Part shown: in pieces, positions 50,504-58,388 of the stretch | How the letters are laid out: each line of letters starts with the position of its first letter | Position numbering within the stretch: the first letter of the stretch is position 1 | DNA from: CAXXOK01 sp963666755 | Lineage (GTDB): Bacteria; Bacillota; Clostridia; Christensenellales; Aristaeellaceae | DNA: 64,000 bases | Assembly (NCBI GenBank): GCA_963666755.2 | Contig: CAXXGW010000002.1 | Location: forward strand, 62,001 to 126,000 | Direction of reading: 5' to 3' | The notes under the pieces: model-generated | Seen by the model: the letters and a program-made list of their open reading frames with translations, nothing else | Databases searched by the model: none | Told to the model about the DNA's origin: nothing | Position numbers and translations under genes: made by a program

Positions 50504-51223
50504 CTACAGCACAAACCAGCCCCAGGCGTGCCAGAACCCTAACGCGCCGGACGAGATCATCGCCACGAGCATCGCCAGCACAAAGCTGGCCGCAAACAGC
50601 GCCAGCGCATACAGCGCGACCGTGCGAAGGCGCCGGTTGGTTCTAGCCGGCAGCTGCGGGTGTGCCGCGAGGGGAGGCAGTACCGCATGGCCGGAGGCCG
50701 AAGCCAACACGTTATGGTGAAACCGGCCGTAGGCCCGCACGAGTTGGCGGAGGAACGTTGCGAAGTACACACAGCCCACCGCCGCCAGCACCGCCAGCGC
50801 CGCGAAGGAAAGCCCGAACACCGCGCCGCACCAGTAGGGCATCGCCGGGATCAGGGCGTAGGGGTTAAGCCCGCCGATCAGGCAAACGGAAACAACCGCG
50901 CTGCTCAGGGAGAAAGCAGCCAGAGTCGCCTCCCACGCCACCAGCAGCAGAAAGAAAATCCCTGCAAACAGGCCCGCAAAGCCCAGCCCGGTTACCGTGA
51001 CCGCCTTTTGAATCCGGCTTCCTGCCGCCGCCCTGCCGCCTTCAAACTGCGCCGCCAAATCGGCCGGGCTCCCCAGCTTTGCGGAAATTTCCGCCTCGGA
51101 ATAGCCGTCGGCCATTTTAAACGCGAAATGCTGCTCATACTCGCTTACCACATCGGCCGCATCCGCGACGTCGTTCTTCTTGAGTTCGCTCATGAGTTGC
51201 GCCAGAAATTCATTCTTGGTCAT
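50504..51223 (-). CDS. DUF1700/HAAS signalling-domain membrane protein
   Basis: A 239-residue protein. The N-terminal HAAS-type helical domain is TKNEFLAQLMSELKKNDVAD and EYEQHFAFKMADGYSEAEIS (residues 2-60, with the G-S/EAEI pattern). At least three membrane helices follow, then a cytoplasmic tail. HAAS proteins are almost always encoded beside PadR regulators and interact with them at the membrane. The start is ATG 51223 (6 bases after GGAGG); ATG 51229 abuts the site. It overlaps the PadR gene by 14 bp. Confidence 0.82.
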   Translation of the reverse strand: MTKNEFLAQLMSELKKNDVADAADVVSEYEQHFAFKMADGYSEAEISAKLGSPADLAAQFEGGRAAAGSRIQKAVTVTGLGFAGLFAGIFFLLLVAWEATLAAFSLSSAVVSVCLIGGLNPYALIPAMPYWCGAVFGLSFAALAVLAAVGCVYFATFLRQLVRAYGRFHHNVLASASGHAVLPPLAAHPQLPARTNRRLRTVALYALALFAASFVLAMLVAMISSGALGFWHAWGWFVL

Positions 51224-51536
51224 GTTCATCCTCCTTCAGCAAGGCGCCGATGGCGCTTGCAAACCGCAGGTATTCGGCGCGGTCGCCCGCGTAGGTTTCC
51301 TGCCCGAGCGGTGTAAGGGAATAGTACTTTCTTGGCGGGCCGCCGCTCTCTTCCTGTAGATAGGTGGTTACAAACCCATCCTCTTTTAACTTCCTGAGGA
51401 TCGGGTATACCGTTCCGTCCGCAATGTCAATATGCCTGGACAGCGTTTCCGCAATTTCATACCCATAGCAATCATGCTTTTTGAGCAACGACAGCACGCA
51501 CAGCTCCATCACGCCTTTTTTATACTGTGTATTCAC
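51210..51536 (-). CDS. PadR-family transcriptional regulator
   Basis: A 108-residue winged-helix regulator: MNTQYKKGVMELCVLSLLKK, the recognition region DGTVYPILRKLKEDGFV and the wing GGPPRKYYSLTPLGQ. PadR proteins repress their own operon until a ligand or membrane partner relieves them. A perfect palindrome over its promoter -10 is the evident operator. Start GTG with AAAGGAGG. Confidence 0.92.
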   Translation of the reverse strand: MNTQYKKGVMELCVLSLLKKHDCYGYEIAETLSRHIDIADGTVYPILRKLKEDGFVTTYLQEESGGPPRKYYSLTPLGQETYAGDRAEYLRFASAIGALLKEDEHDQE

Positions 51537-51579
51537 GCAGGCCCTCCTTTGCTCATACTCTCTGTATCATCTTATGGCC

Positions 51580-51616
51580 ACTACTATATTATATATAGTA
51601 GTTGTGCCGTTGTCAA
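51580..51616 (-). promoter_or_regulatory. PadR operon promoter with palindromic operator
   Basis: Minus strand TTGACA (51611-51616), 17-bp spacer, TATAAT (51588-51593): a perfect consensus. The -10 sits inside a perfect inverted repeat ACTACTATAT-TAT-ATATAGTAGT (51580-51602), 10-bp arms. Confidence 0.85.
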
Positions 51617-51697
51617 CAGGGAATTGTCCCCCACGCTCACACGCGAGGCACAGGAGGGGCAAGAACACAGAATTCGGTTTCCCAGCCGGTCCATGCA

Positions 51698-51706
51698 TGC
51701 TATACT
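51698..51706 (+). promoter_or_regulatory. Extended -10 promoter of the secreted SH3 protein
   Basis: TGC-TATACT; the -35 is weak. Transcription would start about 45 bp before the TTG start. Confidence 0.45.
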
Positions 51707-51757
51707 AATGATAATTCGGGTTGCGCAGTTTCAGATCCATGCAGGAGGTGTACTTCC

Positions 51758-52654
51758 TTGAAAAAAACAGCGGTTCTCCTGTGCCTCATCCTCACCTTCA
51801 CGGTCGCGGGCAGCGCCATGGCCGAAAAAGCACGCGGCATTGCAAGCGAGGCCGCTTCGGCCTATCACTTTGCCCATCTGCAACAGCACCTGTTTGCCAC
51901 CGATCTTCACGGAACCGGCAACTACCTGAAGGTTCGGGAGCAACCGATGCCCTCGAATGTGCTGGGCCATCTGGAACAGGCGGATTCGTGCATCCTGCTG
52001 AGCCTGAAAAACGGGTATGCCAAGGTGATTGTCACCCAATCCGCCAAAACCAGCCCCAATTCCTGGGTCGGCCTCTCAGGCTGGGTTGATGCCGATTACC
52101 TCGACTGCAACTGCAACGATGCGCAGTATAGCGGCGCGGCGCCTCTCCCTGCTGCAGGCGCGGCCGAACCTGCCGTAATCCCCACGGAGGCGGCGGGCAC
52201 ATATCTGTTTTGCAGCGGGGCCGGCGGATGGCTTACGGAATTGACGTTGCTCCCCAACGGCGCATTCTTCGGCAACTACCACGATTCCGATATGGGCGAC
52301 GTCACGGCGGCCCATCCAAACGGCATCGTTTATGCCTGCGACTTCAGCGGCCGGTTTGGCAGCTTGCAGCCCATCAACGATTACTCCGGCACGCTGGCTT
52401 TAACCGCGCTCACGCCCTCCCCCTTTCAGGATTTCATTCGGGACGGCATCCAATACATCGCCTCCGAACCGTTTGGGGTGGAGAACTCCCCCTCCTTCCT
52501 TTTATATACGCCGGATACGCCCGTGAGCGCGCTTTCCGAAGAATGCCTGAGCTGGTTGTATGGCTCCATGGCCGCCATGCCGGAGGATCGGCTCGGCTGC
52601 TACGTGCTTTTTAACCCCGTGGATGAATTTGCCTTTTCACAGCAGCCGGAATAA
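51758..52654 (+). CDS. Secreted protein with an SH3-like domain
   Basis: A 298-residue protein. The TTG at 51758 follows GGAGG by nine bases and gives a clean signal peptide (KKTAVLLCLILTFTVAGSAM, cut near AMAEK). An SH3b-like segment YLKVREQPMPSNVLGHLEQA to SGWVDADYL occupies about residues 60-125. The C-terminal ~150 residues (YLFCSGAGGWLTELTLLPNG..., FSGRFGSLQPINDYSGTLAL) form an unrecognised beta-rich domain. It is exported and probably binds wall polymers. It ends before a strong bidirectional terminator. Confidence 0.7.
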   Translation: MKKTAVLLCLILTFTVAGSAMAEKARGIASEAASAYHFAHLQQHLFATDLHGTGNYLKVREQPMPSNVLGHLEQADSCILLSLKNGYAKVIVTQSAKTSPNSWVGLSGWVDADYLDCNCNDAQYSGAAPLPAAGAAEPAVIPTEAAGTYLFCSGAGGWLTELTLLPNGAFFGNYHDSDMGDVTAAHPNGIVYACDFSGRFGSLQPINDYSGTLALTALTPSPFQDFIRDGIQYIASEPFGVENSPSFLLYTPDTPVSALSEECLSWLYGSMAAMPEDRLGCYVLFNPVDEFAFSQQPE

Positions 52655-52762
52655 AACGCGCGCCGCGCGACAGACGGATGGATTGCCTCCACTCGCCTGC
52701 CCTATCTATCCCAACCGCCTGTTACTGTCAGGGTGGCTACCCCCACGGGCAGGCGTCAGTTA

Positions 52763-52810
52763 AAAAGAGAGCCGGAAGCCATCCCATTGCATGGCTTCCG
52801 GCTCTCTTTT
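52763..52810. terminator. Bidirectional terminator, 20-bp perfect stem
   Basis: Arms 52763-52782 and 52791-52810 are perfectly complementary (centre GGAAGCCAT/ATGGCTTCC, loop CCCATTGC), with AAAA/TTTT ends on each side. It separates convergent genes. Confidence 0.92.
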
Positions 52811-52838
52811 AACCCTCTGCTTCAAGAGGGAAATCGGC

Positions 52839-53210
52839 TTACGGGCGGTCGGCTTTCTCGACGTTTCTGGTCACGATCACGTCGCTGTCAAGGCCCAGAA
52901 TATTGGCGACCAGCACATCGCCGATGTGTACCGGCGCGGTGAGCGTATGGCGGTTGATTTCTCGCATTACGTCAAAAATGCGGCTCTTGGGCACCGCGTT
53001 TGTCAGCCGTACGCTCGCCAGCGGCAGCGCGCCCCCCACAACCCGCACGCTGGTGGCGATGGTGCGGCGCGGGGCGACCAGCTCCTGCGTAACATAGGTT
53101 TTACCCTTGGCGCACAGGTTGCCGGTAACGGAAAGCACTTGCGTGCCCTCATATTCGGCCTCGATCTCGCAGCCATTGGGGCAAACGATGCAGGTAAACG
53201 TCCGTTTCAT
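52839..53210 (-). CDS. DUF1667 protein, small Cys-rich subunit of a GlpABC-like complex
   Basis: A 123-residue protein with CIVCPNGCEIE (C-x2-C-x4-C, residues 7-14) and a further Cys in LCAKGKTYV. DUF1667 proteins are encoded next to GlpA/GlpB-like flavoproteins in anaerobes and probably bind an Fe-S cluster or metal. It overlaps the upstream flavoprotein by 4 bp (ATGA) and is the last gene of the unit. Confidence 0.85.
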   Translation of the reverse strand: MKRTFTCIVCPNGCEIEAEYEGTQVLSVTGNLCAKGKTYVTQELVAPRRTIATSVRVVGGALPLASVRLTNAVPKSRIFDVMREINRHTLTAPVHIGDVLVANILGLDSDVIVTRNVEKADRP

Positions 53211-54442
53211 TCGGCAGACACCTCCAGTCCGGCATGGCCGCGCAGGGCGGACGCCTTCACGGGCAACTGGATCATCTCGGCGGGCAGCGCCTTGTGCAGC
53301 TTCCGGCGCAGCACCTCGCGGCCCGCCTGCCGCACTACGATGCTCACATCATGCAATGGGCGGCACACCCGCAGGGAAAGCGTAAAATCCCGGCTGCCGC
53401 TGATGCGCTGGGGCAGCACGTGCCCGATATCCGCCCCGGCCTGCACAGCCAGATCGCAGGCGGGCAGCGTGCCCGTATGCAGGTACTCGGCCGCGCTGTC
53501 GGCCAGCGCCTCAGCCTCCAGCGATACAAAGTCTACCAGGTCATGCACGTGCAGCACGTTGCCCGCGGCAAAGATTCCGGGCGCCTGCGTTTGAAAGTGC
53601 TCATCCACCCACGCGCCGCGCGTGCGGGGGTCCAGTGTGATGCCCGCGCCCAGCGTCAGCTCGTTTTCCGGGATCAGCCCCACTGAGAGGATCAGCGTAT
53701 CGCAGGCGATCTCCTGCTCGGTGCCGGGGATGGGGCGGAAGCGCTCGTCGCACTGGGCTACCACCACGCCGGTCAGCCGCTCGCGCCCGCGAATGTCCAC
53801 CACGGTATGGCTCAGATGCAGGGGGATGTCATAATCGTGCAGGCACTGCTCGATGTTGCGCGGCAGGCCGCTGGGGTAGGGCTGCACCTCGTACACGCCC
53901 TTGACGTGCGCGCCTTCCAGCGTCAGGCGGCGCGCCATGATCAGCCCGATATCGCCGCTGCCCAGAATGACAATTTCATGGCCGACCATGATGTTTTGCA
54001 GGTTGATGTAGCTTTGCGCCACGCCCGCGGTGTAAACCCCCGCCGGGCGGGTGCCGGGGATGGCCAGCGCGCCCCGGGTGCGCTCGCGGCAGCCCATGGT
54101 CAGCAGCACCGCGTCCGCCTGCACCTGCATCAGACCCTGCCCGCGCCCGACGGCCGTCACAACCCGATCCGGCGTGATGTCCAGCACCGTGCAATCGGTC
54201 ACGCACGCAATGCCCTCCGCCTGCACCCGGTCGATAAAGCGCTGCGCGTATTCCGGGCCGGACAGGGATTCGCCAAAGCGCGTCAGGCCGAAACCGTCAT
54301 GGATGCATTGGCGCAGGATGCCGCCGGGCAGGTGTTCCCGCTCCAGGATCAGGATGTCCGTTACGCCCTTTTCCTTCAGGCGCAGGGCGGCCGCGAGGCC
54401 CGCCGGGCCGCCGCCCACGATCACCGCTTGTTTGCGCATCAT
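53207..54442 (-). CDS. FAD/NAD(P)-dependent oxidoreductase (GlpB-like)
   Basis: A 411-residue pyridine-nucleotide-disulfide-type flavoprotein. The FAD motif VIVGGGPAGLAAALRLKEKG is at residues 8-27; the second Rossmann motif VILGSGDIGLIMARRL (near 152) binds NAD(P); LLTMGCRERTRGALAIPGTR is the family loop. The ending APGIFAAGNVLHVHDLVDFV is also conserved. It would pass electrons between NAD(P)H and its GlpA-like partner. Overlaps both neighbours by 4 bp. Confidence 0.85.
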   Translation of the reverse strand: MMRKQAVIVGGGPAGLAAALRLKEKGVTDILILEREHLPGGILRQCIHDGFGLTRFGESLSGPEYAQRFIDRVQAEGIACVTDCTVLDITPDRVVTAVGRGQGLMQVQADAVLLTMGCRERTRGALAIPGTRPAGVYTAGVAQSYINLQNIMVGHEIVILGSGDIGLIMARRLTLEGAHVKGVYEVQPYPSGLPRNIEQCLHDYDIPLHLSHTVVDIRGRERLTGVVVAQCDERFRPIPGTEQEIACDTLILSVGLIPENELTLGAGITLDPRTRGAWVDEHFQTQAPGIFAAGNVLHVHDLVDFVSLEAEALADSAAEYLHTGTLPACDLAVQAGADIGHVLPQRISGSRDFTLSLRVCRPLHDVSIVVRQAGREVLRRKLHKALPAEMIQLPVKASALRGHAGLEVSAE

Positions 54443-55905
54443 GCCTGATCGCCTCCTTTAACCCACCCGGTAAACAGGGCGGAGTTGCCGTTGGTCAGCC
54501 GCACCTCGGTAACGGCCTTGCCCAGCTCCTCCCGGATCATGGCGGTAATGCGCGTTTCGCAGTAGCCGCCCTGACAGCGGCCCATGCTGGCGCGGGTGCG
54601 CACCTTGATGCCGTTTACCGTACACACCCCCAGCGGGTTGTGGATCGCCTGCAGGATTTCCGCACGCGTAACCGTTTCGCAGCGGCATACAATCTCGCCG
54701 TAATCGGGGTTTTCCGCAATCAGGCGGGCCTGCTGCGCCCGGTCGGCCTCGTGGAAACGGACAATACTCCGGCGCACGGGGTTAAAGGCGGGGTTGGGGG
54801 TGAGCGCCTCCTGCGCGCGCAGGAGGTTGACCACGCGGCGCGCAATGGGCAGCGCGCTGGTCAGCCCGGGGCTTTCGATGCCCACCAGATTGATCACGCC
54901 GGGCGCCTCGGGGCGGGTCTCGATCACGAAATCCTGCACCTCGCCGGTGGCGGGGTCCACCCGCTTGGGCCGCGCGCCCGCAAAGGTGCGGATGTAGTAC
55001 TCCCGCTTCATATGCGCAAACATCCGCGCGCCGCTTTCCTGCAGGCCATCCATCCCCTTCAGGCTCACGCTGTAATCCTCGCCGTCTTCCACGTTAAAGC
55101 TGTTGGGGCCGACCAGCACGTTCCCGTCCACCGTGGGGGTGGCGTGGGTATCAAAGGTGTTGCGCACGGTCGGCGCGGGGTAGACCGGAATTTTGGCAAA
55201 CGCGCCCGCTTTTTTATCCAGCACGAAGTATTCGCCCTTCACAGGCTGGATCACGTACCCCGGGATGCCCAGCATGGCGCTGATCTGCGCGCTGTGCAGC
55301 CCGGCGCTGTTGACCACCCAGCGGCAGGCAAAATCGCCCCGGCCGGTATGCAGCACGTGGCGGCCGCCGGGCAGGGCTTCGCAGCCCGTTACCTCGGTGT
55401 AAAGGTGATACGCGGCGCCGTTGTTCGCGGCGTTTTCCGCCAGGGCCACGGTATACTGAAAGGGGTCCAGGATGCCGCTGGAAGGGCAGAACACCGCAAA
55501 GTTGCCGCCCGCCGAGGGGTCGATCTCGTCCATGCGGGCGCGGTCGATCAGTTCCATTCCCGGCACGCCGTTATCGCGGCCGCGCTGGAGCATGGCCAGC
55601 AGGCGCTGCCGGTGCTCCTCGGTAAAGCCCACCAGCAGCTTGCCGGTGCGCTTGAAGGGCACATCCAGCTCCTTGGCCACGGTGTCAAACTCGGCGTTGC
55701 CCTCCACCGAGCACAGGGCTTTCAGGCTGCCGGTTTTATAAAGGAAGCCCGCGTGCAGCATGCCGGTGTTGCGGCCGCTGGTCTGGGTACACACGTCGCT
55801 TTCCTTTTCCAGCACCGCCACCGAAAGCCGGTAGCGTGTCAGCTCCCGCGCTACGGCGCTGCCCACCGCGCCGCCGCCGATGATGATTACGTCATAACTC
55901 TGCAT
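54439..55905 (-). CDS. FAD-dependent oxidoreductase (GlpA/LhgO-like) with BFD-type iron-sulfur domain
   Basis: A 488-residue flavoprotein. DAO-type FAD motif DVIIIGGGAVGSAVARELTR (residues 5-24); NTGMLHAGFLY and GVINLVGIESPGLTSA are conserved. The C-terminal ~100 residues carry a BFD-like [2Fe-2S] pattern (EIVCRCETVTRAE and GRCQGGYC). It resembles anaerobic glycerol-3-phosphate dehydrogenases and 2-hydroxyglutarate oxidases. The substrate is a hydroxy acid or G3P; the linked 2-hydroxyacid dehydrogenase and tricarboxylate transporter to the right make a hydroxy-acid plausible (inference). Confidence 0.85.
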   Translation of the reverse strand: MQSYDVIIIGGGAVGSAVARELTRYRLSVAVLEKESDVCTQTSGRNTGMLHAGFLYKTGSLKALCSVEGNAEFDTVAKELDVPFKRTGKLLVGFTEEHRQRLLAMLQRGRDNGVPGMELIDRARMDEIDPSAGGNFAVFCPSSGILDPFQYTVALAENAANNGAAYHLYTEVTGCEALPGGRHVLHTGRGDFACRWVVNSAGLHSAQISAMLGIPGYVIQPVKGEYFVLDKKAGAFAKIPVYPAPTVRNTFDTHATPTVDGNVLVGPNSFNVEDGEDYSVSLKGMDGLQESGARMFAHMKREYYIRTFAGARPKRVDPATGEVQDFVIETRPEAPGVINLVGIESPGLTSALPIARRVVNLLRAQEALTPNPAFNPVRRSIVRFHEADRAQQARLIAENPDYGEIVCRCETVTRAEILQAIHNPLGVCTVNGIKVRTRASMGRCQGGYCETRITAMIREELGKAVTEVRLTNGNSALFTGWVKGGDQA

Positions 55906-55958
55906 GGTTCCCGTTCCCTTTCTGCCAAAAAGAGTTGCAATAAGGTTGCTTTTGCTTT

Positions 55959-55987
55959 ATCATACGAGCTGCTATAACGCCTGTCAA
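55959..55987 (-). promoter_or_regulatory. Flavoprotein operon promoter
   Basis: Minus strand TTGACA, 17-bp spacer, TATGAT, 54 bp upstream of the start. It faces away from the LysR gene, typical of LysR-regulated pairs. Confidence 0.7.
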
Positions 55988-56008
55988 TTTCGCATAATTA
56001 ACAAAAAC

Positions 56009-56023
56009 GTTAGCTGTGCTAAC
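56009..56023. promoter_or_regulatory. LysR-type operator candidate
   Basis: GTTAGC-TGT-GCTAAC, a perfect T-N11-A-type palindrome, 15 bp before the LysR start codon and between the two divergent genes. Confidence 0.65.
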
Positions 56024-56038
56024 ATTCAGGAGCGGCCT

Positions 56039-56950
56039 ATGGATTTGCATCTGCTGGAAAACATCGTCTGCATCGCCGAGGAGAAGAGCATCACCAAAGC
56101 GGCGGAGAAGCGGTTCGTTACCCAAAGCGCCCTGAACCAGCAGCTTCAAAAGCTGGAGGAAGAGCTGGGCACGCCGCTGTTCCTGCGCGCGCGCGGCAAC
56201 TGGCAGCCGACCGAGGCGGGCAGCGTATACCTGACCGCCGCGCGGCAAATGCTGCTTCTTAAAAAGGACGCGTATAACCGCATTGCCGACCATACCGAAA
56301 AAAGCAGCCGCCGCCTGTCGGTGGGGCTGATCCCCGAGCGCGGGGTGGAGATGTTCACCGCCGTCTATCCGGCGTTCCACGAGGCGTTCCCCCAGATGCA
56401 GGTAGAGCCGGTGGAGTGCCACGTAACCGCCATGCAGCACATGATCGCCGCCGGATCGCTGGATTTGGGGCTGGCGACGCTCCTGGAATCCCAGCGAGAC
56501 GAAAACCGCTATCACCTCATGGCAGAGGAAGAAATTCTGCTGGCCGTACCGGCCGCCAGCCCCCTTGCGGCGGGCGGCAGCGCGGAGCCCCGCACCGCGC
56601 CGGAAACGGAGCTGAGCCGCTTTGCCGAGCAGCCCTTTGTGCGCATCTACCAGCGCTCCACCCTGTTTGGACTGACGGAGCCGCTGTTTCAGGCGGCGGG
56701 TTTCACGCCGCGCAATCTGTTTTCCACCGCCAGCAACCTGAGCAAGTACCGCATTGTGTCGCTGGGGCTGGCGTGCGCGCTGCTGCCCGCGGTGTACGCC
56801 GCGTCCGGCGGCGGGGTGGTGTATTTCCGCCTGCCGCAGCGACCCACATGGCAGATCACGATGTGCAGCCGCAAGAACGGCTATCTGGGCCCGGCGGAGG
56901 AATGTTATCTGGCCCTTTGCCGGGATTACTGGCAGCAGAGGATTGCGTAA
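56039..56950 (+). CDS. LysR-family transcriptional regulator
   Basis: A 303-residue regulator. N-terminal winged helix: MDLHLLENIVCIAEEKSITK, AAEKRFVTQSALNQQLQKLE and FLRARGNWQPTEAGSVYL. The C-terminal effector-binding domain (RRLSVGLIPERGVEMFTAVY...) is of normal length. It is divergent from the flavoprotein operon, which it most likely controls; a LysR-type palindrome lies between them. The ATG at 56039 follows CAGGAG. It ends before a repeat cluster. Confidence 0.92.
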   Translation: MDLHLLENIVCIAEEKSITKAAEKRFVTQSALNQQLQKLEEELGTPLFLRARGNWQPTEAGSVYLTAARQMLLLKKDAYNRIADHTEKSSRRLSVGLIPERGVEMFTAVYPAFHEAFPQMQVEPVECHVTAMQHMIAAGSLDLGLATLLESQRDENRYHLMAEEEILLAVPAASPLAAGGSAEPRTAPETELSRFAEQPFVRIYQRSTLFGLTEPLFQAAGFTPRNLFSTASNLSKYRIVSLGLACALLPAVYAASGGGVVYFRLPQRPTWQITMCSRKNGYLGPAEECYLALCRDYWQQRIA

Positions 56951-56969
56951 TAGACAACGCGCCGCGCCG

Positions 56970-57210
56970 TAAGGGTTTGGGGCGCCGCCCCAAACCCCGG
57001 CAGGAGGCAGCGCCTCCTGCACCTGCCTTTCATGGCAATAGGCAAAGCGCCGCGCCATAAGGGTTTGGGGCGCCGCCCCAAACCCCGGCAGGAGGCGACG
57101 CCTCCTGCACCTCCTTTTATGGTAATCAGGCATAGCGCTACGGCATAAGGCTTTGGGGCGCCGCCCCAAACCCCGGCAGGATGCGTCGCCTCCTGCACCT
57201 CCATTTTCAC
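56970..57210 (+). repeat. 88-bp tandem hairpin repeat, three copies
   Basis: Copies start at 56970, 57058 and 57146 (period 88). Each has TTTGGGGC-GCC-GCCCCAAA and a GGAGGC/GCCTCC hairpin, as in family 2. They are sense-oriented downstream of the LysR gene. Confidence 0.88.
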
Positions 57211-57214
57211 ATCA

Positions 57215-57244
57215 TAAGGCCCTGGCAGTTCTGCCGGGGCCTTA
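57215..57244. terminator. Terminator-like hairpin
   Basis: TAAGGCCC-T-GGCAG / CTGCC-G-GGGCCTTA with a 2-nt loop, between convergent genes. T-tracts are absent. Confidence 0.45.
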
Positions 57245-57279
57245 GACCGTTGACAAACCCCTTAAAGATGTCAGGATGC

Positions 57280-57403
57280 AGCCTGCTTAAAAAGGTTCAG
57301 ATGCGCGAAGCCAAACCGGATAAGGGCGGAGGCGTACACGGATGTACATGACCGCCTTTATCCGGTGCCGGCGACAAAGCAGATGGGCCTTTTTCAGCAG
57401 GCT
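57280..57403 (-). ncRNA. Candidate structured element: three nested stems, 124 bp
   Basis: Outer arms 57280-57295 and 57388-57403 (16 bp with one mismatch), middle arms 57315-57329 and 57352-57366 (15 bp with one G-T pair), inner arms GTACA/TGTAC (57334-57338, 57343-57347) with a CGGA loop. Read on the minus strand it follows the 2-hydroxyacid dehydrogenase stop. It could be a transcript-end structure or a mobile palindromic element (MITE-like). Confidence 0.5.
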
Positions 57404-57423
57404 GAGCGCCGCGTTTTGTCTTT

Positions 57424-58386
57424 TCAGTAACCCCGTTTCAGATCGACCTGCCGGGCAAGCGGCCTGCCCGCGCAATAGTTTTCAAAATCCTCCAGAAACA
57501 GCGCCACAATCCGATCCAGCGTGTAGGGGAGCGTCATGTTGCCCGCCACATGCGGAGTCAGCAGCAGGTTCGGGCACGACCACAGCGAATGCTCCGGGGG
57601 GAGCGGCTCCTGCGCAAACACGTCCAGCGCGGCGGACAGGCGGCCGGCGCGCAGCTCTGTTTCCAACGCTTGCTGATCTACGGCGTTACTGCGGCCGACA
57701 TTGACCAGAATTGCGCCGTCCGGCAGCAGCGACAGGCGCCCGGTGTCCAGCATGCCATCGGTTTCGGCCGTGCCCGGCAGGGAGAGGATCAGCAGATCGG
57801 TCTGCGGCAGCAGGGCGGGCAGCTGATCCCGCGACGCCACCTGATCCAGCAGCCCGCGTGGGTTTACGCCGCTGCGGTTGATGCCCACCAGCCGGGCGGG
57901 CGAAAAAGCGCGCAGGCGGATGGCCGTCTCCTGCCCGATATCGCCCGTACCCAGCAGGGTGATGCGGCTGTCGCGGAGGGAGCGCACCGCCAGATCACGC
58001 GTCCACTCGCGGCGCGCGACAATCTGCGCATAGTCCTGCTGCCGCCGCATCAGCTCCAGCGCAACCATGACGATATGCTCGGCAATGGTTACCCCGTACG
58101 CGCCGGAGGAGTTGCTCAGCACCGCTGCCCCGCTTTCAAAGAGGCTCGAATCGGTAAACTGGTTTACCCCGGCGGACGGTGTGCATTGCCAGCGCAGGCG
58201 GGGCGCCTGCCCGGCCAGCCGGCCGGATTGGCTGAAAAGGATCTCCGCCTCCGCCAGCGCGGGGGCCGCCTCCGCCTCCGTATCAAAAAAGACGACCGTA
58301 AAGCCCCGCGCCCCGGCCGCGGCCCGCAACCGCGCGCGGTGGCGTTCCGTCAGCTGTGCAAGGGTAACAATCAGGGTTCTGCTCAT
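57424..58386 (-). CDS. D-2-hydroxyacid dehydrogenase (NAD-dependent)
   Basis: A 320-residue dehydrogenase. Cofactor motif LLGTGDIGQETAIRLRAF (about residues 144-161, GxGxxG), the catalytic Arg in ILVNVGRSNAVD (about 225-236), the Glu region ALDVFAQEPLP (about 252-262) and the His in LLTPHVAGNM (about 275-284) are all present. It interconverts a 2-oxo acid and a D-2-hydroxy acid. It starts 2 bp after the PrpR-type regulator stop, so it shares its transcript. Confidence 0.9.
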   Translation of the reverse strand: MSRTLIVTLAQLTERHRARLRAAAGARGFTVVFFDTEAEAAPALAEAEILFSQSGRLAGQAPRLRWQCTPSAGVNQFTDSSLFESGAAVLSNSSGAYGVTIAEHIVMVALELMRRQQDYAQIVARREWTRDLAVRSLRDSRITLLGTGDIGQETAIRLRAFSPARLVGINRSGVNPRGLLDQVASRDQLPALLPQTDLLILSLPGTAETDGMLDTGRLSLLPDGAILVNVGRSNAVDQQALETELRAGRLSAALDVFAQEPLPPEHSLWSCPNLLLTPHVAGNMTLPYTLDRIVALFLEDFENYCAGRPLARQVDLKRGY

Positions 58387-58388
58387 GC

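Noticed and set aside
57287..57475. 62-residue minus-strand ORF over the nested stems
   Set aside because: Coding frame simply reads the palindromic structure and overlaps the end of the dehydrogenase gene; no ribosome site.
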